A stretch of DNA of 64,000 bases from Polyangiaceae bacterium (GCA_016719945.1 JADJYE010000014.1:168490-232489); one strand, 5' to 3'; positions 1 through 9,715 are shown, numbered from the stretch's first letter. Notes: generated from the letters alone by a model not told the origin. A program made the numbers and translations.

Positions 1-406
1 CCTGGCCGCGTCCCCCACCCACCCGTCGGTCACCGGCGTCGCGCTGCTCGACTCGCTCTACGCGAGCTACCGCGGCGGCACGCGCGAGGTCGACGCCGAC
101 GCGCTCGCGCCGTTCGAGGCAGCGGGTCGCAGGGCCCTCTCGGAGCCGCGCTTCGCCTTCATCCTGACCCACAGCGAGGTCGCGACGGACGGGTACGCGT
201 CGACCGCGGAGGTGGCGACGACCCTGCTCGACCGGCTCGTCGTTCGCTCGTCGCTCGTGAAGGCTGGCGGGGAGCGCGGCTTGACCCGCACCGCGGAGGA
301 GCGTGGCTTCTTCGTCCGAGGGTACGGCGGCGCCGACAAGGGCGCGCACTGCGCGCACCTGGGCCTCTTGCCCGAGGTCGTCGACCTGTGGCGTGGCACG
401 AAGTAG
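1..406 (+). CDS. C-terminal part of an unidentified protein
   Basis: An open frame (codons begin at base 2) runs from the window edge to a TAG at 404-406, giving about 134 residues without a start, so the gene begins upstream of the window. The segment is hydrophilic, with no membrane segment or signal visible. It contains a stretch reading F-I-L-T-H-S-E-V and later G-A-H-C-A-H-L-G-L-L. I do not recognise the family. Its stop codon directly abuts the stop codon of the opposite-strand roadblock gene, so the two genes converge with no spacer. The G/C-rich third positions match the neighbours, which supports real coding. Confidence 0.6.
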   Translation, partial: LAASPTHPSVTGVALLDSLYASYRGGTREVDADALAPFEAAGRRALSEPRFAFILTHSEVATDGYASTAEVATTLLDRLVVRSSLVKAGGERGLTRTAEERGFFVRGYGGADKGAHCAHLGLLPEVVDLWRGTK

Positions 407-1648
407 CTAATATTTCGGCGGGAACTGCGTCTTGCGCTTCGCCTTGCGCTTCGCATCGGGCTCGGGCGCGGGCGGCGAAGGGCGCCCCGGCTCGGCGACG
501 ACCGCGTCGAGCGCCTGGTGCCACGCGTCGATGTTCGAGTCGCGGCCCCCGCGGGCGAGCGCCCCTCGGGCGCCATCCTCGAGGGGCGTCTCGCGCAGCC
601 CCTCGGGCACGATCATGTCGGGGATCGTGTCGGCGTCGAGCAGCGACGCACGGTCCGCCTCCTTCGAGGCCTCGTCGCGAGGCTTCTTGCTCGAGCGACC
701 GGCGCCCGACGACTTGCCCACGATCACCATCCGCTGGCGCGAAGCCTCGAGCGTGGTAGGCGTCTCCGACGTCTTCAGCCGCGCCTCGAACGCCCGCTTC
801 GCGGCGTCTGCTTGCTCCGTGAAAGGGAGCGTCTGACGATCGACGACGTCGAGCTGGTCGCGATCGAGCTCGGGCATCGACGCCAGCGACACGCGGACGT
901 CCGGCGCCGACGACCCGGGAAGGCCCCTCGGCACGAGCGACAGCTCGATCTCGGCGATCGTGTTGCGACCGAGGGGCGCGACGCCGTAGCTGATCTCCGG
1001 TCCGTCCGCGTCGATCTCGATCGCCGCGAGCGTCATGCGCCCGACGTTCGCCTCGCTGATGCTGATGTCGGGCGGCGGCTCCGGGGGACGCGGGGTCGGC
1101 CGGTACGGCGCGAGGAACGGCACCGTCCCCATGCGCGCCGGCCGGTCATCATCGAAGTCGAGCGAGACCCCGCCGGCGCGGCGTCGGTTGGAGCCGCGGG
1201 CGGGGGGCACGGAGGAGCCTTGCGAGCTCTTCGGGTTGGGTGGCTTCGCCTTGAGCCCGCGGCGGCGGAGGCGCTTCTGCCCCTCCGCCTCGATCAGCGC
1301 GTCGATCTCCGCGACCGCGTGAGCGACCGCCGCACCCACGCGGTTGTGCTGCACGAAGGTCGCCATCACCACGCAGACGATGGCCTCCTCGCGCGCGGCG
1401 ACGTACACATCGATCGGCGCCGCCCCGCCGAAGGGGACGAGGTCCTCGCGCGGCAGCTCGAGGTGCGCCATGGGGCGCTTGTCCGCCAGCAGCATCTCGG
1501 CGAAGGCGACGATCTTGTCTCGCCCCTGCGCCGGCATGTCCTGGGGCGCCTTGCGGGTTACGAGGCGCCCACGACGGGTGAGGACGAAGGCGAAGTCCGC
1601 GCCGGCGTCAGCGACGATGTGGTCGACGATGTCATCGAGGGTCGGCAC
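407..1648 (-). CDS. Roadblock/LC7-domain protein with long disordered tail
   Basis: The first ~115 of 413 residues look like a roadblock/LC7 domain: T-L-D-D-I-V near the start, a central strand with R-R-G-R-L-V, and a hydrophobic strand E-A-I-V-C-V-V-M followed by a helix. Roadblock proteins such as MglB act as small-GTPase partners in bacterial polarity and motility, so a signalling role is possible here; no GTPase gene lies beside it. The remaining ~300 residues are rich in Pro, Arg, Ser and acidic residues and look disordered. The start is a GTG preceded by GAGGG. It lies 20 bases after proS on the same strand and probably ends an operon. The domain call rests on pattern recognition only. 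Confidence 0.6.
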   Translation of the reverse strand: MPTLDDIVDHIVADAGADFAFVLTRRGRLVTRKAPQDMPAQGRDKIVAFAEMLLADKRPMAHLELPREDLVPFGGAAPIDVYVAAREEAIVCVVMATFVQHNRVGAAVAHAVAEIDALIEAEGQKRLRRRGLKAKPPNPKSSQGSSVPPARGSNRRRAGGVSLDFDDDRPARMGTVPFLAPYRPTPRPPEPPPDISISEANVGRMTLAAIEIDADGPEISYGVAPLGRNTIAEIELSLVPRGLPGSSAPDVRVSLASMPELDRDQLDVVDRQTLPFTEQADAAKRAFEARLKTSETPTTLEASRQRMVIVGKSSGAGRSSKKPRDEASKEADRASLLDADTIPDMIVPEGLRETPLEDGARGALARGGRDSNIDAWHQALDAVVAEPGRPSPPAPEPDAKRKAKRKTQFPPKY

Positions 1649-1668
1649 CGACCCTCGATGCTACACGC

Positions 1669-3255
1669 CTAATACGACTTCGCGAACAACGCGACCTTGT
1701 CGGCCGGCGCGCCCGTGAAGATGCAGCGCATGTTGCTGCGATCCGGGCCGCCGTCGGGCAGGTCTTCCGGGATGTTGCGGACGGTCACCTTGAGCTTCTC
1801 GCGCAGCTCGGTCTCCACGGAGGCGTCGCCCGCGAACGGACACAAGGCGAAGCCGCCGTGCATCTCCGGCCGCTCGTCGCCCCCGACCATACGGACGCTC
1901 TTCGGCGTGAAGAAATCCTCGAGCTCGGCTCGCGAGCCAACCCACCGGGTGTGCTCGGTGCGGTGCGCGAGCGCACGCGCGTAGAGACCAGCCTGCATCT
2001 CGTCAAGGATGGAGGTGATGGTACCGACCAGATCCACGCGCGAGATCGAGGCCTTGTCGCGCGTGCCGCGATCGCGGCGGCTGAGCATCGCGCTGCCCGC
2101 CTCGACGTCCCGCGGGCCGACCTCGACCCTGAGCGGGATGCCGCGCTTGATCCACTCCCAGCTCTTCTCGCCCCCGCGCAGGTCGCGGTTGTCGACCTCC
2201 ACCTCGATCCGTCGACCATGGTAGGTCACGCTCCGCAGCTCGGCGGCCAGCCCGTGCACGAACTCCATGACCTTGGCCTTCGTGTCGTCGCCCCGCAGCA
2301 CCGGCAAGATCACGACGTGCGCCGGCGCGAGCCGCGGCGGGATGACCATGCCGTCGTCGTCGGCGTGCGTCATCACCAGGCCGCCCACCAGGCGCGTCGA
2401 GACGCCCCACGACGTGGTCCACGCGTATTCCTCGGTCTCCTGCTTCGACTGGAAGCGGATCCCGCTGGCCTTCGCGAAGTTCTGACCGAGAAAATGCGAC
2501 GTGCCCGCCTGCAGCGCCTTGCGGTCCTGCATCATCGCCTCGATCGAATAGGTGTCGACCGCGCCCGGGAAGCGCTCGGCGTCGGTCTTGCGGCCCTTGA
2601 ATACCGGCATCGCCATGTGCTCGCGCGCGAACGTCGAGTAGACGTCGAGCATCTGCCGCGTCTCGGCCTCGGCCTCCTCCCGCGTGGCGTGCGCGGTGTG
2701 CCCCTCTTGCCAGAGGAACTCCGCGGTGCGCAGGAACAGGCGCGTGCGCATCTCCCAGCGGACGACGTTCGCCCACTGGTTGATGAGCAGCGGCAGGTCC
2801 CGGTAGCTCCGCACCCACTGCGCGAAGCTCGCCCCGATGATGGTCTCGCTGGTCGGGCGGACGATCAGCGGCTCCTCGAGCTTCGCCTTCGGATCCGGGA
2901 TCAGCCCCCCACCCTCCCCCGCGATCAGGCGGTGGTGGGTGACGACCGCGCACTCCTTGGCGAAGCCCTCGACGTGCTCGGCCTCCTTCTCGAGGAACGA
3001 CTTCGGGATGAAGAGCGGGAAGTACGCGTTCTTGTGGCCCGTGGCCTTGAACATGACGTCGAGCTCGGCCTGGATGCGCTCCCACAGCGCGTAGCCCCAC
3101 GGCTTGATCACCATGCAGCCGCGCACGGCGGAGCCCTCGGCGAGGTCCGCCGCGCGGACGACCTGCTGGTACCACTCCGCGTAGTCATCGGCCCGCGTCG
3201 GCTTGATCGCAGTCTCGACCTTCGCCCCGCCGCCCTTCGATTCGCCCTTCGTCAC
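1669..3255 (-). CDS. proS: Prolyl-tRNA synthetase, archaeal/eukaryotic type
   Basis: Charges tRNA-Pro with proline in the cytoplasm. The protein (528 residues from the chosen start) has class II aminoacyl-tRNA synthetase features: R-P-T-S-E near residue 133 and the motif 2 region F-L-R-T-A-E-F-L-W-Q-E-G-H-T near 174-187. It lacks the editing insertion of the standard bacterial enzyme, carries a C-terminal Cys-containing zinc-type domain, and ends in Tyr (A-K-S-Y), as expected of the archaeal/eukaryotic subtype. I chose GTG at 3255 because GGAGG lies 8 bases upstream; a longer frame to 3306 would overlap the upstream gene. It sits between the N-formylglutamate amidohydrolase-like gene and the roadblock gene in one apparent operon. 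Confidence 0.95.
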   Translation of the reverse strand: MTKGESKGGGAKVETAIKPTRADDYAEWYQQVVRAADLAEGSAVRGCMVIKPWGYALWERIQAELDVMFKATGHKNAYFPLFIPKSFLEKEAEHVEGFAKECAVVTHHRLIAGEGGGLIPDPKAKLEEPLIVRPTSETIIGASFAQWVRSYRDLPLLINQWANVVRWEMRTRLFLRTAEFLWQEGHTAHATREEAEAETRQMLDVYSTFAREHMAMPVFKGRKTDAERFPGAVDTYSIEAMMQDRKALQAGTSHFLGQNFAKASGIRFQSKQETEEYAWTTSWGVSTRLVGGLVMTHADDDGMVIPPRLAPAHVVILPVLRGDDTKAKVMEFVHGLAAELRSVTYHGRRIEVEVDNRDLRGGEKSWEWIKRGIPLRVEVGPRDVEAGSAMLSRRDRGTRDKASISRVDLVGTITSILDEMQAGLYARALAHRTEHTRWVGSRAELEDFFTPKSVRMVGGDERPEMHGGFALCPFAGDASVETELREKLKVTVRNIPEDLPDGGPDRSNMRCIFTGAPADKVALFAKSY

Positions 3256-3292
3256 GCGTCTACCCTCCGAGCCATGGTCTTGAGGACCGTTA

Positions 3293-4081
3293 TCACGACG
3301 CCCCACGGGCGAGCATCTCGGTCACGCGGCCGAGCGCCCTGGCGAGGATGTCGCCCATCGTCTCGACACCCGACGCCCTGCCGATCAGGTCCTGACGGAC
3401 CTCGACGAGCGCGCCGAGGCGCCCCGCGCGCTCGGCGTACACAGGGATGCCGTAGTCGGTGCCGTCTGTCACCTGGTAGGGCTCGTTGTCGCCGACGAGG
3501 AGGTCCTCTTCGAGCGCGAGGGCGTCGAGCAGCGCGGCCGCGAGCCGGCGGTCCTTGCCGTACATGACGCCGACGTGCCAAGGGCGCGCCTTGCCGTGCA
3601 GCGCCGGCGTGAAGCTGTGCAGGCTCAGCACGATCGAGCTCGCGCCGCGCGCATCTCGCGCCGAGAGCAGCGCGGCGATGGCGGCGTGGTAGGGCTCGAA
3701 GAGCTCGACCTGGCGCGCTCGAACCTCCGCCTCCGAGAGCCCCACGTTGCCGGGTACGGGGATCTCGCAGGTGACCGCGGGCACGCTCGTGGCGACCCCC
3801 AAGGGGCGGTTGCAGTCGATCGCGAGCCGCGAGTACCCGGAGAGCACGAGCGGCGCGTCGAGCCGCTCCGACAAGGAGCGCGCGAGCTGGGCTGCGCCGA
3901 TGTCCCAGGCGATGTGATCGTCGAGCTGGTCGTCGCTCATCCCCAGCGTCGCGAGCGCGGTCGGGATGCGGTTCGACGCGTGATCGCACAACAAGAACCA
4001 GGGCGACGCTCCGCTCGGGCGCACGATCTCGAACGGCGAGGGCTCGTCGGCAGAAAGGAGCGAAGGGGCCCGCTCGGTCAT
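3293..4081 (-). CDS. N-formylglutamate amidohydrolase family protein
   Basis: A 262-residue cytoplasmic protein with the hallmarks of the N-formylglutamate amidohydrolase family: L-C-D-H-A-S-N near residue 31, W-D-I-G-A, S-R-L-A-I-D-C-N-R-P, a central S-L-H-S-F-T-P strand and a late V-E-V-R-Q-D. These contain the conserved Asp/His/Asn/Glu residues of a zinc-dependent hydrolase. Characterised members release formate from N-formylglutamate in histidine degradation, but no hut genes are nearby, so the substrate is open. It is the first gene of a leftward run leading into proS, with only 23 bases separating its start from the divergent oxidoreductase, so the two promoters must overlap. Confidence 0.8.
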   Translation of the reverse strand: MTERAPSLLSADEPSPFEIVRPSGASPWFLLCDHASNRIPTALATLGMSDDQLDDHIAWDIGAAQLARSLSERLDAPLVLSGYSRLAIDCNRPLGVATSVPAVTCEIPVPGNVGLSEAEVRARQVELFEPYHAAIAALLSARDARGASSIVLSLHSFTPALHGKARPWHVGVMYGKDRRLAAALLDALALEEDLLVGDNEPYQVTDGTDYGIPVYAERAGRLGALVEVRQDLIGRASGVETMGDILARALGRVTEMLARGAS

Positions 4082-4104
4082 CGGCTGCGCTATAGCACCG
4101 GGCC

Positions 4105-5625
4105 GTGGCAGACGTCGTCGTCATCGGTTCGGGGCCCAACGGCCTCACAGCGGCGTGTGTGCTCGCGCGAGCCGGGCTCGACGTCGTCGTGGTCGAGGCT
4201 GCGCCCCACGCGGGCGGCGCGGTGCGCACGGTCGAGAGCACCCTGCCCGGGTTTCGGCACGACGTCGGCGCGGCGTTCTTCCCCTTCGGGACGCTGAGCC
4301 CGGCCTACAAGGAGCTCGATCTGCAGGGCGCCGGGCTGAAGCTCGCGTGGGCCCCCATCGACAGCGCCCACCCGGCTCGCGACGGGTCGTGCGCGGCGAT
4401 CGGCCGCGATCTCGAGCGCTGCGCCCGAGCCCTGGGGGACGACGGTCCCGCGCTGCAGTCGTGGGTCCGCTGGTGGCGAGGCGTCGAGCCCAAGCTGCTG
4501 CCCGCGCTGCTCGCCGAGCCGCCAGCGGCGCGCGCGATGGCCGGGGTCTCGCCCCTGTCGCTGGCGAGGTTCGCGAGCGCGGCGGCGATGAGCGGGCGCG
4601 GCTTCGCCGAGCGGGTGTTCGCGTCGCCGGCGGCACAGCGAATCTTGCCCGCGCTGGCCCTGCACACCGACGTGGCCCCGAGCGATCCGCTGGGCTGTCC
4701 CATCGGCTTCATGCTCGGGATGACGGCGACGACCGGTGGCTTCGCGGTCCCGCTCGGGGGGGCCGGCGAGGTGACGAAGGCGCTGCTCGCTCGCCTGCGA
4801 GAGCTCGGGGGCCGGCTCGAGCTCGGCGCGCGGGTGGAGAGGGTCGTCGTGGAGGAGGCGCGCGCGGTCGGGGTTCGCACCGCGCGCGGGTCGATCGACG
4901 CCAAGCTCGCGGTCGTCGCGGACACCGCGGCGCCCACGCTATACCTCGAGCTGCTCTCGGATCGCGTCGTGCCCGCGTCGGTGAGCGACAAGATGCGATC
5001 GTTCAAGCTCGGGTTCGGCACCTTCAAGCTCGACTGGGCGCTCGACGGGCCCGTCCCTTGGGCGAGCGAGCTGTGCGGCGAGGCGGCCGTCGTGCACACC
5101 GGAGAAGATCTCGACGACCTCGAGCGGTTCGCGCGCGAGGTGCGCGCCGGCGAGATGCCGCGCGATCCGTACCTGGTGATCGGCCAGCAGTCGCTGGTCG
5201 ACCCCTCGCGGGCGCCGCGCGGCGCACACACGCTGTGGGCCTACTCGCGGGTCCCCGCGACGCTCGCTGGGGCGCCGTGGACAGACGAGGCGAAGGCGGC
5301 GTTCGCCGAGCGCGTCGAGGCGCGCATCGAGGGCCTCGCGCCCGGCTTCCGGCGCTGCATCATGAAGCGGTTCGTCCAGGCGCCGAAGGACCTCGAGCGC
5401 ATGGACGAGAACCTGCTCGGAGGCGACCTCGGCGGCGGCACCGCCGACATCTCGAACCAGCTCTTCTTGCGCCCGATGTTCCCGTACTACCGCTACCGCA
5501 CGCCCGTGCGCGGGGTGTACCTCGGCTCGAGCTACGCCCACCCGGGCGCGGGCGCGCACGGCATGTGCGGCTACAACGCCGCGGGCGCGGTGCTCGCCGA
5601 CGCTGGGATGACGCAGGGGTCGTAG
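4105..5625 (+). CDS. FAD-dependent oxidoreductase, phytoene-desaturase-like
   Basis: A 506-residue flavoprotein with an N-terminal FAD-binding Rossmann motif G-S-G-P-N-G-L at residues 8-14, followed by the E of V-V-V-E-A. A C-terminal flavin-contact block includes G-S-S-Y-A-H-P-G-A-G and C-G-Y-N-A-A. This fits the NAD(P)/FAD-dependent family that includes CrtI-like carotenoid desaturases and the PYROXD2-type oxidoreductases. No carotenoid genes are adjacent, so the substrate is unknown. The start is a GTG at 4105 in a 23-base gap shared with the divergent upstream gene. The gene converges with the lipoprotein gene across 15 bases. Confidence 0.8.
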   Translation: MADVVVIGSGPNGLTAACVLARAGLDVVVVEAAPHAGGAVRTVESTLPGFRHDVGAAFFPFGTLSPAYKELDLQGAGLKLAWAPIDSAHPARDGSCAAIGRDLERCARALGDDGPALQSWVRWWRGVEPKLLPALLAEPPAARAMAGVSPLSLARFASAAAMSGRGFAERVFASPAAQRILPALALHTDVAPSDPLGCPIGFMLGMTATTGGFAVPLGGAGEVTKALLARLRELGGRLELGARVERVVVEEARAVGVRTARGSIDAKLAVVADTAAPTLYLELLSDRVVPASVSDKMRSFKLGFGTFKLDWALDGPVPWASELCGEAAVVHTGEDLDDLERFAREVRAGEMPRDPYLVIGQQSLVDPSRAPRGAHTLWAYSRVPATLAGAPWTDEAKAAFAERVEARIEGLAPGFRRCIMKRFVQAPKDLERMDENLLGGDLGGGTADISNQLFLRPMFPYYRYRTPVRGVYLGSSYAHPGAGAHGMCGYNAAGAVLADAGMTQGS

Positions 5626-5640
5626 GCGCCCCGCGCGCCG

Positions 5641-6423
5641 TCAGGGCGAATAGAACCACAGCGGGCCTTTACAGGCCGCGCCGGTGGGGTCGCACGCGGG
5701 CACCTCGCCGGTCGCCTCGTACGACTCGACGAGCCCGACCTGGAGCTGCGCGTCGTTGTTGCACACGTGGTAGCCATCGAGCGTGTCGCCGGTCGCCTCG
5801 ACCAGCGCAGCGAAGGCCTCGTCGAGGCCCTCCTCCAGGCCGGTGCCGTTGGCCCACGAGCACGCCGGCAGGATCGCGAGCGCGGCGTCGATATCCTGGC
5901 TCTGGATCGCGGCGACGATCTCGTTCACGCCGTCGCCGTCACAGGCGAGGTTCGCCTGCAGGTAGCTGACGACCTCGGTCATGCGATCCTGGGCGACGCT
6001 GTCCTCGAGCGAGTCCATGCTGAGGAACGTCGTCGCGCCGTCGCACTCGCACGCCTCGAACGCGACCGCGAGGTCGAGGATTTCGTCCTCGGTCCCCTTC
6101 ACCTCGAGGGACATCGTCTCCACCAGGATCACGTCTCCGTTCGCGTCGGTCGCGCCGGGCAGCGTGCCGTGGTTCGCCATGACCACCGTGTCGCTCGCGT
6201 CGCCGTCGCAAGAGAACTCGAGCACCGTCGTGGTGTGCGGCGGCCACAGATCGCTCGTTCTCCCGGCGGTGGACTTGTAAGCGTCCTTCTGGAGCACGCG
6301 CAGCGTCGCGGAGCACGACTTGTCGACGATGTTGTTGTCGTCGCTCGTCTTCGTGTCCGAGTCGCACGAGGCGAGAAGGCCGGCGAGACCGAGGGCGAGC
6401 AAGGCGAAGGCATGGCGCGACAT
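5641..6423 (-). CDS. Predicted lipoprotein of unknown function
   Basis: A 260-residue protein starting with a clear lipoprotein signal: charged start, hydrophobic L/A/G-rich core and a lipobox reading L-L-A-S-C, so Cys20 would be lipidated. The mature part is acidic and contains scattered cysteines (E-A-C-E-C-D near the middle, further Cys near the end), suggesting disulfides outside the cytoplasm. I recognise no domain. Only ~33 bases separate its start from the stop of the transketolase gene upstream on the same strand, so it may be co-transcribed, although no convincing Shine-Dalgarno is visible. Confidence 0.7.
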   Translation of the reverse strand: MSRHAFALLALGLAGLLASCDSDTKTSDDNNIVDKSCSATLRVLQKDAYKSTAGRTSDLWPPHTTTVLEFSCDGDASDTVVMANHGTLPGATDANGDVILVETMSLEVKGTEDEILDLAVAFEACECDGATTFLSMDSLEDSVAQDRMTEVVSYLQANLACDGDGVNEIVAAIQSQDIDAALAILPACSWANGTGLEEGLDEAFAALVEATGDTLDGYHVCNNDAQLQVGLVESYEATGEVPACDPTGAACKGPLWFYSP

Positions 6424-6456
6424 GGCCGCCGAGCCTACCAGAGCCGCCCGCAGACG

Positions 6457-8457
6457 TCAGTCGCTGCCTCGTCGCCAGGCGCGGATCGTGGCCGCGACGG
6501 CGTCGGGCACGAAGCCGATCTCCTGGGCGATCCGCTTGGCCGGCGCCGAGTGCCCGAAGCGATCGAAGCCGATCACGAGGCCCGTCGCGCCGACCAGGTC
6601 TCGCCAGGGGCGCGAGACGCCGAGCTCGATCACCACGCGCGGCACCGAGGGTGGAAGCACGGCGTCGCGGTACGCGTCGGCCTGGCGTGAGAACGCCTCG
6701 AGGCACGGCATCGACACCACCCGCACGCGCTCGCCGCGCGCGTCGAGCAGGGCCTTGGCCTCCACCGCGATCGACACCTCAGAGCCCGTGGCCACGATCA
6801 CCAGCGTGGGATCTTGCGCGTCCGCCAGGACATACCCGCCCTGGAGCATGGTCTTCGGCTCGAAGCCCTCCGGGCGCGCGAGCACGGGCACGTTCTGACG
6901 CGTGAGCGCCATCACCGTGGGGCCGTCGGTGCGGGTGAGCGCGTGCGTCCACGCGGCGGCGCACTCGAGCGGGTCGGCGGGCCTCATGACGTCGACGTTC
7001 GGGATGAGGCGCAGCGCCCACACGTGCTCGACGGGCTGGTGGGTCGGGCCGTCCTCGCCGAGGTAGAGGCTGTCGTGGGTGAACACGAACACGCTCTGCA
7101 GGTGCGACAGCGCGGCCAGGCGGATCGTCGGCCGCATGTAGTCGGCGAAGACGAGGAAGGTCGAGCCGAACGGGATGAAGCCCTCGGTCGCCGCCATGCC
7201 GTTCATGACGGCGCCCATGCCGTGCTCGCGGATCCCGAAATGGATGTTGCGACCCGCGAACTCGCCGCGCTTCACCGCGGGCGAGCCCTCGATGAACGTC
7301 TTGGTGGAGGGGTTGAGATCGGCGGAGCCGCCGACCAGCGAGGGGACGAGCGCTGCGGCCCGCTGCTCGACGATGCCCGCGCTGACGCGCGTGGCGGCCT
7401 CCTTCTTGGGCGCGGCCGCGAGCAGCTCCTCGAACAGGTTGGCCGGGACGGCGCGCGCGAGCAGCGCCTTGAAGGCCGCGGCGCCCGCCGGGTCGGCCGC
7501 GGCGAACGCGCTCATCTCCGCCTCCCAGCGCTCGCGCGTCGCGCGGCCCTCGGCGGCGCGCTCGCGGAACATCGCGTACACCGCCTCGGGCACCACGAAC
7601 GTCTGGTCGACCGGCCAGCCGAGCTTCTCCTTCGTGCCCTTCACCTCGGCCGCGCCGAGGGGCTCGCCGTGGGCCTTGTGCGAGCCCTCCTTCGTGGGCG
7701 CGCCGATCCCGATGCGCGTCTTGGCGACGATCAGCTTCGGCTTGCCGACCAGCGCGACAGCCTCGTCGAGCGCCTTCTGGATCTGCGCGTGGTCGTGGCC
7801 GTCGATGGTCCACGTGGCCCAGCCGTACGCCTGGTAGCGCTTCGCGACGTCCTCGCTGAAGGCGAGGTCGGTGTCGCCGTCGATCGTGATCTTGTTGTCG
7901 TCGTAGAAGAAGATCAGGTTGTCGAGGCCGAGGTGCCCGGCGAGGCTCGAGGCCTCACTGGATACACCCTCCATCAGGTCGCCGTCGGACGCGATGCCGA
8001 AGACGCGCGCACCGACGAGCCCCGGCCTGCCGGCTCGGGCGGCGCGCATCTTGAACCCGAGCGCCATGCCCACGCCGTTGGAGATCCCCTGACCGAGCGG
8101 CCCGGTGGTCGTCTCCACGCCCTCGGTGAGGTGCGACTCGGGGTGCCCCGGCGTCTTCGAGCCCCACTGCCGGAACGCCCTCAGATCGTCGAGGGTGAGC
8201 CCGTAGCCCGCGAGGTGCAGCATCGAATACAGCAGCATCGACGCGTGCCCGCATGACAGCACGAAGCGGTCCCGGTCGGCCCACGAAGGCTGCGACGGGT
8301 CGTAGCGCAGGTGGCGTAGCCAGACGTCGAGCGTGATGTCCGCGAGGGCCATCGGCGTGCCCGGGTGGCCGCTCTGGGCCTTCTCGACGCCATCGACGGA
8401 CAACATGCGGACCGTCGCGACGGCCTGCGCCAGCGAAGCGGGGGCGAGCGTGCTCAT
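6457..8457 (-). CDS. tkt: Transketolase
   Basis: Thiamine-diphosphate enzyme that moves two-carbon units between sugar phosphates in the pentose phosphate pathway. The 666-residue protein matches the usual length and shows S-G-H-P-G-T-P-M-A near the N-terminus, G-I-S-N-G-V-G-M-A-L-G, the ThDP/Mg motif A-S-D-G-D-L-M-E-G, and the later pyrimidine-domain block with G-I-R-E-H-G-M-G and F-A-D-Y. The frame extends upstream to 8559, but ATG 8457 gives the canonical N-terminus (M-S-T-L-A-P) and has a weak purine stretch upstream; the extra 34 residues are Pro/Arg-rich and probably untranslated. The lipoprotein gene follows closely downstream. Confidence 0.95.
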   Translation of the reverse strand: MSTLAPASLAQAVATVRMLSVDGVEKAQSGHPGTPMALADITLDVWLRHLRYDPSQPSWADRDRFVLSCGHASMLLYSMLHLAGYGLTLDDLRAFRQWGSKTPGHPESHLTEGVETTTGPLGQGISNGVGMALGFKMRAARAGRPGLVGARVFGIASDGDLMEGVSSEASSLAGHLGLDNLIFFYDDNKITIDGDTDLAFSEDVAKRYQAYGWATWTIDGHDHAQIQKALDEAVALVGKPKLIVAKTRIGIGAPTKEGSHKAHGEPLGAAEVKGTKEKLGWPVDQTFVVPEAVYAMFRERAAEGRATRERWEAEMSAFAAADPAGAAAFKALLARAVPANLFEELLAAAPKKEAATRVSAGIVEQRAAALVPSLVGGSADLNPSTKTFIEGSPAVKRGEFAGRNIHFGIREHGMGAVMNGMAATEGFIPFGSTFLVFADYMRPTIRLAALSHLQSVFVFTHDSLYLGEDGPTHQPVEHVWALRLIPNVDVMRPADPLECAAAWTHALTRTDGPTVMALTRQNVPVLARPEGFEPKTMLQGGYVLADAQDPTLVIVATGSEVSIAVEAKALLDARGERVRVVSMPCLEAFSRQADAYRDAVLPPSVPRVVIELGVSRPWRDLVGATGLVIGFDRFGHSAPAKRIAQEIGFVPDAVAATIRAWRRGSD

Positions 8458-8604
8458 CGGTCGTTCCGTAGGCGACCTGCCGCGAGGCGGCAACGGCTCT
8501 GGGCTGGGGAACGGGGTCGCCTCAGAAGGTTCCGGGAGACGGCACTCATTCTGTGCCAACCGTCCCCCGCTTCCTGGCCACTCACGACCGTGCCGGATCG
8601 GATG

Positions 8605-9636
8605 CTAGCGAAGGTCCTGCGGGGCTCGCGCACTTCGCAGCCGATAAGCGCCTGGGGTCTCGCCGGTCCAACGGCGAAAGGCGCGGGTAAAGGCGCTGGC
8701 GTCCGAGAACCCCGTGAGGAAGGCCACCTCGCACAGCGTTCGATCGTCGCTGACGAGGTGCTCGAGCGCGAGCTGCCGGCGGGTGACGTCCACGACGTCT
8801 GCGAAGCTCGCGCCGTGCTCTTGCAGGCGCCGCTGCAGGCTGCGGCCGCTCATCCCCAGCCGGCGCGCGATCTCGCCGATGGTGGCGTTGCCCTGCGGCA
8901 ACGCGGCGCTCAGCTGTCGCCGCAGGCGGGCGAGCAACTCTGGCTGCCCGTCGTGGACGTCCGCGCGCGCGGCCAGCATGTCTTCGGCCTGACGGGCCAA
9001 CACCGCATTCAGCTCGGGCTCGAAGTGCTTGCTGGGCGCATCCAGCATGGCGCGGTCGAACACGACCGCAGCGCACGGGGCGCCGAAGCGCAGCGGCACC
9101 CCGAGGATGCGGCGATGCTCGCTCAGGTCGCCCGGCGGCGCGTGAGGAAGCTGCAGCTCGCGGACGCGACACTCGCCGTCGATCCCTCGGCGCACGCGCA
9201 GCACCCACGAGCTGAGGATGAACTCGAGCAGCTGCCTCGGCATCGGCGGCTGGCAATCGAACCGCACCGTGTAGCGCGCCTGAGTGCCGTCCTCCTCGAG
9301 GCGGATGTCATACGCGTCGTGCACCAGGCGCGAGTAGCGGATGAGCGTCGTGAGCGACTCGCGCAGCGTGCGGCAGGTGCGCGTCGCGTAGTCGACGACG
9401 TCCAGCGCGTGACCTTGCACCAGCTCGGCGGCGTGCAGGCCGAAGCAGGCGTCCCCCGCGCGCTCGGGGAGCTCGACCCACAGCCGTGCGACCAGCGCGT
9501 GCGGCACACGCGCCGTGGGATCGGCGAGCTCAGGCCCCAGCCCGAGCTCCGCAGGATCGACGGCGACGCCGCGCGCGTGAGCCGCCAGCAAGCAGATGCG
9601 CACCGCCTTGATACTCACGCTGGGCGAGCGGTGCAT
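8605..9636 (-). CDS. AraC-family transcriptional regulator
   Basis: A 343-residue regulator. The last ~100 residues form an AraC double helix-turn-helix: I-G-E-I-A-R-R-L-G-M-S-G-R-S-L-Q-R-R-L, then V-A-F-L-T-G-F-S-D-A-S-A-F-T-R-A-F-R-R-W and T-G-E-T-P-G-A-Y-R. The N-terminal ~200 residues resemble the arabinose-binding-type effector domain of the OruR/ArgR-like AraC subgroup (helix-rich, A-R-L-W-V-E-L). The frame opens at a TTG (9675); I use the first ATG (9636), neither having a good ribosome site. It diverges from a thrombospondin-repeat lipoprotein gene 80 bases away, a possible target. Confidence 0.85.
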   Translation of the reverse strand: MHRSPSVSIKAVRICLLAAHARGVAVDPAELGLGPELADPTARVPHALVARLWVELPERAGDACFGLHAAELVQGHALDVVDYATRTCRTLRESLTTLIRYSRLVHDAYDIRLEEDGTQARYTVRFDCQPPMPRQLLEFILSSWVLRVRRGIDGECRVRELQLPHAPPGDLSEHRRILGVPLRFGAPCAAVVFDRAMLDAPSKHFEPELNAVLARQAEDMLAARADVHDGQPELLARLRRQLSAALPQGNATIGEIARRLGMSGRSLQRRLQEHGASFADVVDVTRRQLALEHLVSDDRTLCEVAFLTGFSDASAFTRAFRRWTGETPGAYRLRSARAPQDLR

Positions 9637-9715
9637 CTTGGCGCGGATGGTCAAGCAACTGGCGTAGCGGGTCAAGACGGCGACCGCCGCTCGATCGCAC
9701 CATCAGCGCATCCCA

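Noticed and set aside
3252..4241. A 329-residue minus-strand frame overlapping the N-formylglutamate amidohydrolase gene
   Set aside because: Arg-rich shadow composition with no family features; the 262-residue frame carries all the conserved motifs.
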